Source: Pseudoprimorskyibacter sp. (lineage in GTDB: Bacteria; Pseudomonadota; Alphaproteobacteria; Rhodobacterales; Rhodobacteraceae). Taken from it: DNA of 64,000 nt. Position 1 is the first letter of the stretch, and the number at the start of each line of letters is the position of its first letter. The stretch lies in NCBI GenBank assembly GCA_029251265.1, contig JAQXDR010000129.1, positions 1-64,000 of the forward strand, read 5' to 3'. Shown here one piece after another: positions 26,391 through 36,177 of this stretch. Made by a program: the position numbers and the translations under genes. Under the pieces are notes generated by a model. That model was not told where the DNA came from and made no database searches. It saw only the letters and a program-made list of their open reading frames with translations.

Positions 26391-27026
26391 GTGGTTTTTA
26401 AGCGTCGCCATAAACGACCAATCTGGCAAGTTGCGACAGAAGCGCTTTGGCCCAAAGGTGGCTGGGCGCGGGCGGCACAATATGTGCAACACCGGCTACG
26501 GCGTTTGCCGGGTTCTCCCGAGCATATCGCCCGTGGTATCGCTGTTGGCGTATTCACGACTTTTACGCCATTTTACGGCTTACATTTCGCTTTTGCTGGA
26601 CTGCTGGCGTTGTTGTTCCGCGGTAATATACTTGCCGCGTTTTTGAGTACTTTTTTTGGCAATCCACTGACCTACGTTCCGATTGGCGTTGTGTCGCTAC
26701 AAACGGGTTACTGGATTTTGGGGGTACGAAGCCAGATTGAAAACGAGGCAAATTTGCCCCGCAAATTCATGCGCGCGTTCTTAGATCTTTGGCAAAATGT
26801 GAAGGGGCTGTTTACGGGCGAGCCCGCACATTGGGGCTATTTATCGAATTTTTTTGAAACGGTGTTTTTCCCCTATCTTATTGGTGGGATTGGTCCCGGG
26901 ATTATCACAAGCGTCGTGATTTACTTTATTTCTGTTCCGTTGCTGCGCGCTTATCAGGAGCGGCGCCGAAAATCTCGACGTGAACGGTACAAGCGGGTTG
27001 CGAATGCAGGCCGAAAGACTAGGTAA
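26391..27026 (+). CDS. DUF2062 membrane protein
   Basis: A 211-residue protein with the DUF2062 core: [40 protein letters not shown] and a last hydrophobic segment around [20 protein letters not shown], ending in an Arg-rich tail. Function unknown; proteins of this type are small inner-membrane proteins. GTG start with AAGGAG about six bases before it. It lies 18 bases after rsh and 32 before pdxJ, so the genes are probably co-transcribed. Confidence 0.85.
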   Translation: MVFKRRHKRPIWQVATEALWPKGGWARAAQYVQHRLRRLPGSPEHIARGIAVGVFTTFTPFYGLHFAFAGLLALLFRGNILAAFLSTFFGNPLTYVPIGVVSLQTGYWILGVRSQIENEANLPRKFMRAFLDLWQNVKGLFTGEPAHWGYLSNFFETVFFPYLIGGIGPGIITSVVIYFISVPLLRAYQERRRKSRRERYKRVANAGRKTR

Positions 27027-27058
27027 CGCTGGCAACGATCCAGTTGGGAATTGATCAA

Positions 27059-27814
27059 ATGACTGAACAACGCGAATTGCGTCTGGGTGTGAACATCGAC
27101 CACGTGGCCACAGTGCGCAATGCGCGTGGCGGAGGATTGCCTGATCCCTTGCGGGCGGCGCGTCTTGCTCAGGACGCGGGTGCAGACGGTATTACAGCGC
27201 ATCTGCGTGAAGATCGGCGCCACATAACGGATGCTGACATAGAAGGTCTCATGCGGGAACTCACGGTGCCTTTAAATTTCGAAATGGCTGCAACCACTGA
27301 AATGCAAGAAATAGCGCTGCGACACAAACCACATGCGGTATGTATTGTGCCCGAAAAGCGTGAGGAACGAACCACAGAGGGTGGGCTTGAAGTTGCGCGT
27401 GAGGAAAACCGCCTAGCACATTTTATAGCTCCCCTTCGAGAGGCTGGGTGTCGAGTCTCTATCTTTATCGCCGCAGATCGCCGTCAGATTGACGCAGCGC
27501 ATCGGATTGGAGCCGAGGTTATAGAATTGCATACGGGGGCTTATTGCGATGCCTGCGCTGCGGGCGATACCACTACGCGTGATGCCGAGCTTTTGTCGCT
27601 GAAGGCCATGGCTGCCTACGCGGACAGTCTTGGATTAGAGGTTCATGCTGGGCATGGTTTGACTTATCAGACAGTGCCACCTATCGCGGCGCTGCCAGAA
27701 GTCAAAGAGCTCAACATCGGACATTTTTTGATTGGTGAGGCGATTTTTTTGGGACTGGAGCCAGCTATTCTTGAAATGCGAAAAGTGATGGATGTCGCGC
27801 GGTCGGCACATTAA
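27059..27814 (+). CDS. pdxJ: Pyridoxine 5'-phosphate synthase
   Basis: A 251-residue TIM-barrel enzyme that condenses 1-deoxyxylulose 5-phosphate with aminoacetone phosphate to form PNP. Motifs: [56 protein letters not shown] and [12 protein letters not shown] 27059 is preferred to a TTG five codons upstream. Its substrate DXP comes from Dxs, also encoded in this window. Confidence 0.97.
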   Translation: MTEQRELRLGVNIDHVATVRNARGGGLPDPLRAARLAQDAGADGITAHLREDRRHITDADIEGLMRELTVPLNFEMAATTEMQEIALRHKPHAVCIVPEKREERTTEGGLEVAREENRLAHFIAPLREAGCRVSIFIAADRRQIDAAHRIGAEVIELHTGAYCDACAAGDTTTRDAELLSLKAMAAYADSLGLEVHAGHGLTYQTVPPIAALPEVKELNIGHFLIGEAIFLGLEPAILEMRKVMDVARSAH

Positions 27815-27975
27815 AGAATAAGCCGGGCTTGCTGCTGTGGTAAAGTCTTGTAGATTAAAGCTATGCAATTGAGCTCACGATACTTCTGGTGCGATGTGTC
27901 CCTGTGGACACTGTCTTGTTACCGACTGCGGGTCGCTTGCTCGCCGAGCGAGTTGCTGATTTTGGATGCTTCCTC

Positions 27976-28398
27976 ATGATCGTGGGTATTGGTACGGATC
28001 TTGCGAATATCGAGCGTATTCAAGGCACGCTCGATCGCTTTGGGGACAGGTTTCGCAATCGGGTCTTTACTGAAACCGAACAGCGCAAGGCCGAACGACG
28101 AAAAGACCCGGCCGATACTTATGCGAAGCGGTGGGCCGCGAAAGAAGCATGTTCCAAAGCCCTGGGCACAGGGCTGCGCATGGGTATTGCGTGGAAAGAC
28201 ATGGCCGTTAGCAATCTTCGTACAGGTCAGCCTGTTATGGAGGTGACAGGTTGGGCGAAGACCAGGTTAGAGGAGCTGACGCCCAAGGGGTATTATGCAG
28301 TGATCCATGTGACCCTGACAGATGACCACCCTTGGGCTCAGGCATTTGTTGTTATCGAAGCTATAAAAAGGCCTGAGGCAAACGGTGCGTCTAAATAG
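27976..28398 (+). CDS. acpS: Holo-[acyl-carrier-protein] synthase
   Basis: A 140-residue enzyme that attaches 4'-phosphopantetheine to [17 protein letters not shown] gives the metal-binding Asp, and [17 protein letters not shown] gives the second acidic ligand. Length is standard. No strong ribosome-binding site precedes ATG 27976, and the frame is open to 27889. The pdxJ-acpS order is common, but lepB-rnc-era, which often follow, are absent here. Confidence 0.94.
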   Translation: MIVGIGTDLANIERIQGTLDRFGDRFRNRVFTETEQRKAERRKDPADTYAKRWAAKEACSKALGTGLRMGIAWKDMAVSNLRTGQPVMEVTGWAKTRLEELTPKGYYAVIHVTLTDDHPWAQAFVVIEAIKRPEANGASK

Positions 28399-28514
28399 AA
28401 AATCCTAACGAGTTTGATCGACTATTTGCATTGTAAATCTGATCTTTCATCTTTTGGAAATGTGTCATCGGTCATTGTGGCGGAAATTTATTCTAGCGGC
28501 CATTTGGATTTCTC

Positions 28515-29762
28515 ATGACATTTATGACGACCCTATCCGGCGACGAAAGCCCTACTCTTCTGGCAGGAGAGGTACCTTTCGATATCTCGGAAATGTTCTT
28601 TTCTCGAACGGATAATTGCGGCGTTATTCTTGCAGGCAGTGATGTATTTCGGCGGGTTCTCGGTCTCGATTGGGAAAACCTTGTTGGATCACCACACAAT
28701 GTGATGCGCCACGCAGATATGCCAAAAGGTATGTTCCACATAATGTGGGAACATCTGAAGCAAGGGCACGCTGTCGGGGTCTATATCAAAAACCGATCAA
28801 AGGATGGCCGTTTCTGTTGGGTGTTTGCGGTGGCAACACCTACGGATGATGGTTATTTATCTGTATGCCTCAAACCGTCGTCTCCAATTCTGGACAAGAT
28901 TGACGAAATATATGCTCAGGTTGTGACGGCTGAGGCGGACGGCATGACCCCTGCAAAAAGCTCTCAGCTTTTGACGGAACTACTGCAGAGTGAGGGATAT
29001 GCCAATTACATGGTGTTTCAGTCTCTTGCATTGGTGACAGAAGTCACATCCAGAGCCAAACGGATGGAACGTCCGGTTGAAGGGTGGCAAACTCGGTTCC
29101 GGCTGATGGCAGACAGTATTATGGACATACAAAACGAAACAGAGCAAATGCTGCATGCATTTCGGTCTATTCGGACGGTGCCCATGAACATGCGTATTCT
29201 CGCCTCGCGGCTGGAAGACTCCGGTGGTCCGATAAGTGCCATTTCTGTCAATTACGGAGCCATGCTGGGTGAAATGATGAGCTGGGTACAATCCTTTTCG
29301 CTAGGGGATGACAGCCCCTTTGCTCGTATTCGGAATTCAATATTGAAAGGGCAATTTTTGGCATTCACCGCCCTGGTTCAGTCGGATATGGTGCGATTAT
29401 TCAACGTGCGAGGAGCCACGGTTTCGGCAGACTTTGACATCAAGACTGAAAATGAGCTGTTGCGCAAACAAACGGCCCATTACCGGTTTATGGCGACGCG
29501 TGCGCTGAAAATCGTTGAGCTTGAGGTCGAACATCTTGCGCGCAGCGTTCTGGATATGAAGCGGTATGTCACGGGCCTGAGTTCGACGCGCATGATGTGT
29601 AAAATCGAGAGCGCCATGCTAGAGGATTCCGGCGACGCCTTGGCCGGAATTCTGGATCAACTGGATTACTGTCAGGCAACGACCGAAATGCGTTTAAGCC
29701 GAATTTCTGAACTTAACGGGTTAATTCAGGCCAACACAGATATGCTTAAGGCAACGGCATAG
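28515..29762 (+). CDS. PAS-domain protein with helical C-terminal region, Aer-like N terminus
   Basis: A 415-residue protein. Residues about 30-120 are a PAS domain of the aerotaxis-receptor kind: SPHNVMRHADMPKGMFHIMW and KNRSKDGRFCWVFAVATP. In Aer this domain binds FAD. The rest (about 140-415) looks mostly helical and cytosolic; I see no membrane segment, HAMP domain or conserved MCP hairpin, and no GGDEF, EAL or kinase motif. It may be a soluble redox sensor feeding a chemotaxis-like or partner-switch pathway. No chemotaxis genes are nearby. Output unknown. Confidence 0.7.
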   Translation: MTFMTTLSGDESPTLLAGEVPFDISEMFFSRTDNCGVILAGSDVFRRVLGLDWENLVGSPHNVMRHADMPKGMFHIMWEHLKQGHAVGVYIKNRSKDGRFCWVFAVATPTDDGYLSVCLKPSSPILDKIDEIYAQVVTAEADGMTPAKSSQLLTELLQSEGYANYMVFQSLALVTEVTSRAKRMERPVEGWQTRFRLMADSIMDIQNETEQMLHAFRSIRTVPMNMRILASRLEDSGGPISAISVNYGAMLGEMMSWVQSFSLGDDSPFARIRNSILKGQFLAFTALVQSDMVRLFNVRGATVSADFDIKTENELLRKQTAHYRFMATRALKIVELEVEHLARSVLDMKRYVTGLSSTRMMCKIESAMLEDSGDALAGILDQLDYCQATTEMRLSRISELNGLIQANTDMLKATA

Positions 29763-29766
29763 TAGA

Positions 29767-29791
29767 CCGGACCCTTGGCATGCGGATCCGG
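29767..29791. terminator. Weak hairpin between the convergent PAS and ilvE genes
   Basis: CCGGA (29767-29771) and TCCGG (29787-29791) pair, with two more G-C pairs inside after one mismatch; CTTTTT follows about 15 bases later on the plus strand. It is a plausible terminator in the 46-base gap, but a weak one. Confidence 0.35.
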
Positions 29792-29808
29792 CAATTGATT
29801 ACTGCTTT

Positions 29809-30678
29809 TTATGCTCGAACCAGCTTTTCATAACTGTCAGATATAGTGCGAGCAATGGTGCCCACTTCAAAGTTGTAGTCACCAATCTGTCCAACAGGCG
29901 TGACCTCAGCTGCGGTTCCGGTTAGCCAGCACTGCTCAAATCCCTCCAGTTCTTCGGGCAGAATATGACGTTCGTGCACGCGGACACCCTGTTCTTTTAG
30001 CATCCCAATGACGGTCTGACGCGTAATTCCATTCAAAAAACAATCCGCTAAAGGTGTGTGAACCTCACCGTTTTTGACAAAAAAGATATTTGCCCCGGTG
30101 GCCTCAGCAACATAGCCTCGGTAGTCAAACATCATCGCGTCCGAACAGCCTTTGGCCTCTGCAGCATGCTTTGACATGGTGCAGATCATATAGAGCCCGG
30201 CAGCCTTTGCATGGCTGGGAATCGTTTCCGGAGACGGTCTTTTCCATTTAGAAATATCGAGCTTGGCGCCTTTCATTTTAGCGTCGCCATAATACGCACC
30301 CCATTCCCATGCAGCAACCGCCAGGCGCACAGGGTTTCTTGCAGACGCGACGCCCATATCTTCACCAGCTCCACGCCATGCCACCGCACGGACATACGCA
30401 TCACTATAGTTATTGGCCCGCATGACATCTGCTTTGGCTTGCTCAATTTCATCTACGGACCAAGGGATCTCAAAATCTATCATTTGTGCCGAGGCCTGAA
30501 GGCGTTTCGAATGATCCCGCGATTTGAAGATTTTGCCGCCATACGCGCGTTCGCCTTCGAAAACCGAGCTGGCATAATGCATCGCATGAGACAAGACATG
30601 TACGTTCGCCGAGCGCCAGTCTACCAGTTGGCCGTCCATCCAGATTTTGCCATCGCGATCGTCATACGCCCCTGCCAT
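29809..30678 (-). CDS. ilvE: Branched-chain amino acid aminotransferase
   Basis: A 289-residue class IV PLP aminotransferase for leucine, isoleucine and valine. Features: IWMDGQLVDWRSANVHVLSH, SSVFEGERAY, the lysine region SHAKAAGLYMICTMSK, MMFDYRGYVAEATGANIFFV and LTGTAAEVTPVGQIG. The ATG has GAGGAG upstream. Length is that of the short bacterial form. Divergent from the MarR-type regulator gene. Confidence 0.93.
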   Translation of the reverse strand: MAGAYDDRDGKIWMDGQLVDWRSANVHVLSHAMHYASSVFEGERAYGGKIFKSRDHSKRLQASAQMIDFEIPWSVDEIEQAKADVMRANNYSDAYVRAVAWRGAGEDMGVASARNPVRLAVAAWEWGAYYGDAKMKGAKLDISKWKRPSPETIPSHAKAAGLYMICTMSKHAAEAKGCSDAMMFDYRGYVAEATGANIFFVKNGEVHTPLADCFLNGITRQTVIGMLKEQGVRVHERHILPEELEGFEQCWLTGTAAEVTPVGQIGDYNFEVGTIARTISDSYEKLVRA

Positions 30679-30826
30679 TATCTCGCTCCTCAGTGGATTT
30701 TTACATTTATTACTTAATTATGCCGATTATGGTCATAAAGTTGCGCTGATTCACAGTTTTGCTAACAGTTGGGGCTTGGAATGTCAACAAGGCTGACATA
30801 AAATATCGTAAACGAAAGGACGTCCT

Positions 30827-31336
30827 ATGTCAGAAAACCGCGCCGCGTATCACGGCGAATCGCTTCTGTTTTTAACCGATGAACAGCTGCGGCACGGCAT
30901 TGAGGCGATGTTTTTTGCGTATCGTGGATTTACGGATGACCCTGATCGTATTCTGACCGGCTTGGACTATGGTCGAGCACATCACCGGGCAATCCATTTC
31001 GTAAATTGTGCGCCCGGCACCACTGTGAACAATCTGCTGTCGATTTTGGGCGTAACGAAACAATCCTTGAACCGTGTATTACGACGACTGATAGCAGATG
31101 GTTTGGTAGAATCCCGCGTGGGGCAGACAGACCGACGGGAACGTCATTTGTATCTTACCGACGCAGGGGCTGCATTGGAACGTCAGCTGTCTGATGCACA
31201 GCGTGTTCGGATGCGCAGCGCTTATCGCGCTGCGGGTCCCGAGGCAGTACAGGGATTTCGCCGTGTTCTGGAAGCGATGATGGATCAGGATTTGCAACGG
31301 CATTATTTTGATCTTCGCGAGGCGCGTCATGATTGA
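30827..31336 (+). CDS. petP: MarR-family regulator, PetP-like
   Basis: A 169-residue winged-helix regulator with the MarR core LSILGVTKQSLNRVLRRLIADGLVESRVGQTDRRE split across recognition helix and wing. Its stop overlaps the start of an OmpR-type response-regulator gene by eight bases. That arrangement and the sequence style match petP-petR of Rhodobacter capsulatus, a pair known from the pet (cytochrome bc1) locus. The symbol rests on this pairing. The ligand is unknown. Confidence 0.8.
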   Translation: MSENRAAYHGESLLFLTDEQLRHGIEAMFFAYRGFTDDPDRILTGLDYGRAHHRAIHFVNCAPGTTVNNLLSILGVTKQSLNRVLRRLIADGLVESRVGQTDRRERHLYLTDAGAALERQLSDAQRVRMRSAYRAAGPEAVQGFRRVLEAMMDQDLQRHYFDLREARHD

Positions 31337-32030
31337 ACCCGAGGCCCATCTTTTGATTGTAGATGACGATGCCCGAATTCGGGGGCTGTTACAAAAATTT
31401 CTTGTACGCAACGGATATCTGGTGACTGCGGCGCGCGATTCTGCACATGCACGCAAACTTTTGACTGGATTGGACTTTGATCTGATTGTGCTGGACGTTA
31501 TGATGCCCGGAGAGGACGGTGTTGCACTGACCAGACACATTCGCGACATCAGTGATGTTCCGGTGCTTTTGTTGACAGCAAAATCGGAAACGGACGATCG
31601 CATAGCGGGCTTTGAAGCGGGTGCTGATGATTATCTTGGAAAGCCTTTTGAGCCCAAAGAGCTTCTTTTGCGGATCAATGCGATCCTTCGTCGTATGCCA
31701 GATAAACAAAGGGATCGCGGTCGTTCGCAAATTGTCATCTTTGGCCAGTTTCGCTTTGATATGGAAAAATCTGAGCTGATGCAAAACGATCGCCCGCTTC
31801 GTCTCACTGCAACCGAAAGCCAACTGATGCAAATATTCGCGTCACAACCCAACACGGCCATTAACCGGGCCACTTTGGTGGAAAGGCTTGGTCGCGACAG
31901 AGGTCAGGCGCAGGAGCGCGCGGTCGATGTTCAGATCACGCGGTTGCGCCGCAAACTAGAAGCTGACCCCCGCCAACCTCAATTTCTGCAAACTGTCCGT
32001 GGCGAAGGTTACTTGTTATCGATTGATTGA
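31329..32030 (+). CDS. petR: OmpR-family response regulator, PetR-like
   Basis: A 233-residue two-domain regulator. Receiver: HLLIVDDDARIR, phosphoacceptor in LIVLDVMMPGEDG, LLTAKSETDDR and YLGKPFEPKEL. DNA-binding winged helix: RLTATESQLMQIF, RAVDVQITRLRRKLEADP and TVRGEGYLL. ATG 31329 lies inside the end of petP, so both are made together. No histidine kinase gene is adjacent, which is also the case for petPR in R. capsulatus. Confidence 0.88.
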   Translation: MIEPEAHLLIVDDDARIRGLLQKFLVRNGYLVTAARDSAHARKLLTGLDFDLIVLDVMMPGEDGVALTRHIRDISDVPVLLLTAKSETDDRIAGFEAGADDYLGKPFEPKELLLRINAILRRMPDKQRDRGRSQIVIFGQFRFDMEKSELMQNDRPLRLTATESQLMQIFASQPNTAINRATLVERLGRDRGQAQERAVDVQITRLRRKLEADPRQPQFLQTVRGEGYLLSID

Positions 32031-32071
32031 ACACGACTTGCCGTGAGCCGGACCAAGGATACTTTGGACAT

Positions 32072-32998
32072 ATGACTACTTTGTTTCTGACACATCCCGA
32101 TTGTTTGAACCACGTCACGCCACCCGGACACCCCGAACGCGTGGCGCGACTGGAATATGTTTTGAATGCCGTTAAGGATCTCGACCTGGATCGCAGGGAG
32201 GCGCCACTTGCCAGTGACGCGGATCTTTTGCGTGTTCATCCGCAGGCCCATATCGATGCGATCCGCGAGGCCGAACCCGCCGATGGCCAGGCCAAATTGG
32301 ACAGTGATACCTTTATGTCGCCAGGGTCCATGCAGGCCGCCTTACGGGCTGCCGGGGCTGTTGTTGCTGCGGTAGATGCAGTTTTGACGGGGGTGGCACA
32401 GAATGCGTTTTGTGCTATTCGCCCGCCCGGCCACCATGCCGAGACGTCAACACCCATGGGTTTTTGTCTTTTTGGGAACGCTGCACTGGCGGCAAAACAT
32501 GCACTTGATCATCATGGATTGTCCCGTGTCGCTGTCGTGGATTTTGACGTTCATCATGGCAATGGCACACAAGACCTGTTGTGGGATGAGCCACGGGCGT
32601 TGACAATTACAAGCCAGCAAAGGCCCCTTTGGCCAGGCACAGGGTCTGCGGATGAAAGGGGCGCACATGCCAACGTTCTGAATGTGCCGCTGCCGCCGCA
32701 AAGCACAGGCGCGGACATGCGCGCAGCCTATACATCGCAGATATTTCCACGCTTACGAGATTTTGATCCGGACCTTGTAATAATTTCTGCTGGATTTGAT
32801 GCGCATCAGGACGACCCATTAGCTCAACTGGCATGGAGCACGGAAGATTTCCGTTGGTTGACGATCGAGCTTTGTGCAATCGCTGCCGCCTGCTGTGAGG
32901 GACGTATCGTCTCGACTTTGGAGGGTGGATATGATCTTGACGCGCTTGCCGCCAGCGCGCGCGCTCATGTTACTGTATTGAAGGATTGCGCCCCATGA
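32072..32998 (+). CDS. Histone-deacetylase-family (acetylpolyamine/AcuC-like) amidohydrolase
   Basis: A 308-residue zinc amidohydrolase of the HDAC superfamily. IRPPGHHAETSTPMGFCLF gives the catalytic His pair; VVDFDVHHGNGTQDLLW and FDAHQDDPLAQL give the zinc ligands; LEGGYDLDALA closes the active site. Bacterial members remove acetyl groups from polyamines, lysines or small amides; the substrate here is not determined. It overlaps xseB by four bases and is the first of xseB-ispA-dxs. Confidence 0.9.
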   Translation: MTTLFLTHPDCLNHVTPPGHPERVARLEYVLNAVKDLDLDRREAPLASDADLLRVHPQAHIDAIREAEPADGQAKLDSDTFMSPGSMQAALRAAGAVVAAVDAVLTGVAQNAFCAIRPPGHHAETSTPMGFCLFGNAALAAKHALDHHGLSRVAVVDFDVHHGNGTQDLLWDEPRALTITSQQRPLWPGTGSADERGAHANVLNVPLPPQSTGADMRAAYTSQIFPRLRDFDPDLVIISAGFDAHQDDPLAQLAWSTEDFRWLTIELCAIAAACCEGRIVSTLEGGYDLDALAASARAHVTVLKDCAP

Positions 32999-33237
32999 CC
33001 GAGACACCTGTGAACGAAATGACCTTTGAACAGGCTATGGCAGAGCTGGAAAATGTTGTCGGGCAACTAGAACGCGGGGATGTGGCGCTTGACGCGTCAA
33101 TAGCGCTGTATGAGCGCGGAGCAGCGTTGAAAAAGCACTGTGAGGCCAAGCTGCGTGAGGCCGAGGAAAAGGTCCACGCGATCACTTTGGATGCTGATGG
33201 CAGCCCGACTGGGACCACGCCTGCGAATGGGATCTAA
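32995..33237 (+). CDS. xseB: Exodeoxyribonuclease VII small subunit
   Basis: An 80-residue protein with the family core MTFEQAMAELENVVGQLE and SIALYERGAALKKHCEAKL. It assembles with XseA to degrade single-stranded DNA. The ATG at 32995 overlaps the preceding stop (ATGA). It lies three bases before ispA, the usual xseB-ispA-dxs order. Confidence 0.94.
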   Translation: MTETPVNEMTFEQAMAELENVVGQLERGDVALDASIALYERGAALKKHCEAKLREAEEKVHAITLDADGSPTGTTPANGI

Positions 33238-33240
33238 ACG

Positions 33241-34110
33241 ATGTTCACAGACCGTTTGCACGATGCGGGTTCTTTGGTTCGAATGCATCTGGTAACTTCG
33301 TTTGCAGGCATGCGGACAATTCCCCTGACAGAAGCGATGGCCTATGCGACCCGTGGTGGCAAGTTTTTGCGCGCGTTTCTTGCAATCGAAAGCGCGCGTT
33401 TGCACGGCATTGACCACCAGCGTGCCGTCTACCCTGCCGCCGCGATCGAAGCCATCCATGCCTATAGCCTGATTCACGACGACCTTCCTGCGATGGACAA
33501 TGATGATTTGCGGCGGGGCCACCCCACGGTCCATCGCAAATGGGATGACGCAACCGCAATACTTGCCGGGGATGCATTGCAAGCACTGGGTTTTGAAATG
33601 GTGTCCAGCCCACTATGCCACAATGATGGCGACGTGCGTGCTGATTTGGTCCATAGCCTTGCCCTAGCCGCGGGCGCGCGTGGAATGGTTTTGGGACAGG
33701 CGTTGGATATAGCTGCTGAAGTATCTGATATGCCGCTTGATTTTGATCAGATTTCGGACCTTCAGGCGGGCAAAACAGGTGCTTTGATCCATTGGGCAGC
33801 AGAGGTCGGGCCGCGCATGGCACGCGCCGACATGACGCCCTTGTCCAGCTATGCCGGTGCGCTTGGATTGGCATTCCAGATTGCGGACGATATTCTGGAT
33901 ATCGAAGGTGACGAGGCCAAAGTTGGCAAGGCACTACGCAAGGATCAGGCCGCAGGCAAGGCGACTTTTGTTAGCTTGCTAGGTCTGGATGAGGCGCGCC
34001 GCAGATCCAAGCAATTGGTAACAGCCGCGTGTGATGCCTTGTCGTATTACGGATCGCGGGCGGATCCCTTGCGGGACGCGGCGCGTTTCGTCATTGATCG
34101 TAAACACTGA
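33241..34110 (+). CDS. ispA: Farnesyl/geranylgeranyl diphosphate synthase family (polyprenyl synthetase)
   Basis: A 289-residue trans-prenyltransferase with the first Asp-rich motif DDLPAMDNDDLRRG and the second DDILDIEGDE, plus GGKFLRAFLAIESAR near the N terminus. It elongates DMAPP/IPP to farnesyl diphosphate for quinones, carotenoids and undecaprenol. It sits between xseB and dxs, so early and middle isoprenoid steps are co-encoded. Confidence 0.95.
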   Translation: MFTDRLHDAGSLVRMHLVTSFAGMRTIPLTEAMAYATRGGKFLRAFLAIESARLHGIDHQRAVYPAAAIEAIHAYSLIHDDLPAMDNDDLRRGHPTVHRKWDDATAILAGDALQALGFEMVSSPLCHNDGDVRADLVHSLALAAGARGMVLGQALDIAAEVSDMPLDFDQISDLQAGKTGALIHWAAEVGPRMARADMTPLSSYAGALGLAFQIADDILDIEGDEAKVGKALRKDQAAGKATFVSLLGLDEARRRSKQLVTAACDALSYYGSRADPLRDAARFVIDRKH

Positions 34111-34131
34111 CGCCTTTGTTAAGGTTGACAT

Positions 34132-35919
34132 ATGCCTGAACTGATATGCACGCCGCTCTTGGATCGGGTCGATGATCCGGCAGATTTGGCGCAATTCTCG
34201 GATGGGGAACTGCGCCAGCTGGCAGATGAATTGCGTGCCGAGACGATTTCCGTTGTCTCTGAAACAGGTGGGCATTTGGGGGCGGGTCTCGGCGTTGTCG
34301 AACTGACTGTCGCTTTGCACGCGGTCTTTGACACCCCTCGCGACAAAATCATTTGGGACGTCAGTCATCAATGCTATCCACATAAAATTCTGACAGGCCG
34401 CCGGGACCGCATCCGCACGTTGCGCCAACAAGGCGGGTTATCCGGATTTACCAAACGCTCCGAAAGCCCATATGATCCCTTCGGCGCCGCGCACAGCTCG
34501 ACCTCGATTTCGGCGGCACTGGGCTTTTCGGCTGCACGTGATCTGGGTGCAGACGCAGGGGATGCGATTGCCGTCATTGGGGATGGTGCGCTGACGGCGG
34601 GCATGGCCTTTGAGGCGATGAATAACACCGGTTTTCTGAAAAAAAGGGTGATTGTCATTCTTAATGACAATGGGATGTCAATTGCACAGCCAGTTGGCGC
34701 GCTGTCGTCCCATCTTGGTGTGCCCGGCACAAAAACAGCCGGCGGCGTATTTGAAGCTTTTGGATTTTCCTATAAGGGGCCGATTGATGGTCATGACATG
34801 GGACAGTTGCTAAGCTCACTTAGAGATATCCGTGCGACCGCTCAGGGGCCTGTGTTGTTGCATGTGCGGACACGCAAGGGCAAGGGCTATCCTCCTGCGG
34901 AGGCACGCGCCGACCGGGGGCACGCCACAGATAAGTTCAATGTTGCAACCGGCGCGCAGTCCAAACCGCGTGCAAACGCGCCGACATATACGCGCATATT
35001 TGCAGATAGCTTGATCCAACAGGCCGACAGTGATCCGCGTATTTGCGCGGTGACAGCAGCTATGCCGGATGGGACCGGATTGGATTTGTTTGCACAGCGT
35101 TATCCCGACCGGATGTTTGATGTGGGTATTGCCGAACAGCATGGCGTTACATTTTCGGCCGGTCTTGCTGCCAGTGGTATGCGCCCATTCTGTGCGATCT
35201 ATTCGACGTTTTTACAGCGCGGGTATGATCAGGTCGTCCATGATGTGGCGATTCAAAGGTTGCCAGTACGGTTCGCGATTGATCGCGCAGGTTTGGTCGG
35301 GGCGGATGGGCCAACCCACGCGGGCAGTTATGACATCAGTTTTTTGGCCAATTTGCCGGGGTTTACCATCATGGCAGCCGCGGATGAGGCTGAACTCAGG
35401 CACATGGTCGCAACAGCCGCGGCGCATGATGAAGGCCCCATTGCCTTTCGCTATCCCCGCGGCGAAGCCATAGGTGCGCGGCTGCCTGAGCAGGGACAGA
35501 TCCTGCCGATCGGGCGTGGCAGAATTTTAGCACAGGGCTCTGATGTCGCGCTTGTGTCTTATGGAACCCGACTTGCCGAAGTCCTGAAAGCGCGTGATCT
35601 TTTGGCCGAACAAGGCTTTAGCGCCACTGTGGTTGATGCACGTTTTGCCAAGCCTTTGGATCGGGATCTGATCTTGCAATTGGCAGCGCATCATGCCGCG
35701 CTTATTACCATCGAAGAGGGGGCCGTTGGTGGCTTTGGCAGTCACGTCGCCCATGCATTGGCAGAGGCTGGGGTGTTTGATCGGGGATTACGGTTTCGTA
35801 GCATGGTGCTGCCAGATGTGTTCATAGATCATGCTCAACCTAAGGCCATGTATAACATGGCTGGCCTTACCGCCGAGGATATTGCCTGCAAGGCAGCTCA
35901 GGCGCTCAAAAATCGATAG
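34132..35919 (+). CDS. dxs: 1-deoxy-D-xylulose-5-phosphate synthase, internally shortened
   Basis: A 595-residue thiamine-diphosphate enzyme that makes DXP for isoprenoids, thiamine and pyridoxal. The ThDP motif is [16 protein letters not shown] (150-165); the transferase-type middle domain has [16 protein letters not shown] and [17 protein letters not shown]. Usual length is about 640. By hand comparison, some 45 residues are missing between VGALSSHL and GGVFEAFGF (around residue 195-205), where other enzymes carry a flexible linker. In addition NDNEMSI reads NDNGMSI and GAGHSS reads GAAHSS. The frame is intact and the ends are normal, so activity is plausible but not certain. Confidence 0.9.
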   Translation: MPELICTPLLDRVDDPADLAQFSDGELRQLADELRAETISVVSETGGHLGAGLGVVELTVALHAVFDTPRDKIIWDVSHQCYPHKILTGRRDRIRTLRQQGGLSGFTKRSESPYDPFGAAHSSTSISAALGFSAARDLGADAGDAIAVIGDGALTAGMAFEAMNNTGFLKKRVIVILNDNGMSIAQPVGALSSHLGVPGTKTAGGVFEAFGFSYKGPIDGHDMGQLLSSLRDIRATAQGPVLLHVRTRKGKGYPPAEARADRGHATDKFNVATGAQSKPRANAPTYTRIFADSLIQQADSDPRICAVTAAMPDGTGLDLFAQRYPDRMFDVGIAEQHGVTFSAGLAASGMRPFCAIYSTFLQRGYDQVVHDVAIQRLPVRFAIDRAGLVGADGPTHAGSYDISFLANLPGFTIMAAADEAELRHMVATAAAHDEGPIAFRYPRGEAIGARLPEQGQILPIGRGRILAQGSDVALVSYGTRLAEVLKARDLLAEQGFSATVVDARFAKPLDRDLILQLAAHHAALITIEEGAVGGFGSHVAHALAEAGVFDRGLRFRSMVLPDVFIDHAQPKAMYNMAGLTAEDIACKAAQALKNR

Positions 35920-36088
35920 CCAGACCGCCTTTTTCCCAATCACCGTAGCGCACGGGTTCAGGGCCATTACGTCCCCCCAGTTCTGTTGGCAGGGCGGGGG
36001 CTGCATCAGCTTTTTTGCGACGTTCTTCCGCTTCTGCAAGCGCACGTTGTGCAGCGGGTGGTAAATCTTTTTGCGGAGTTTCGGTCAT
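35906..36088 (-). CDS. DUF1674 protein (SDHAF4-like succinate dehydrogenase assembly factor)
   Basis: A 60-residue protein ending in [19 protein letters not shown], the signature of DUF1674, whose eukaryotic members (SDHAF4/Sdh8) help mature the flavoprotein subunit of succinate dehydrogenase. The N-terminal half is an Ala/Glu/Lys-rich helix. Its 3' end overlaps the dxs end by 14 bases, tail to tail. It is divergent from rsmB. Confidence 0.88.
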   Translation of the reverse strand: MTETPQKDLPPAAQRALAEAEERRKKADAAPALPTELGGRNGPEPVRYGDWEKGGLAIDF

Positions 36089-36177
36089 GGTGTCCTCTGA
36101 GGCGTTTGCCGGGGCTGCCTTTATGATATACGCCGCGCTTAGCAGGGGTAAAGCGCCCCATAGCCGCAGGAGCTTTC

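Noticed and set aside
33275-33290. GGTTCGAAT resembling a tRNA T-loop
   Set aside because: It lies inside ispA, with no acceptor or anticodon stems around it.
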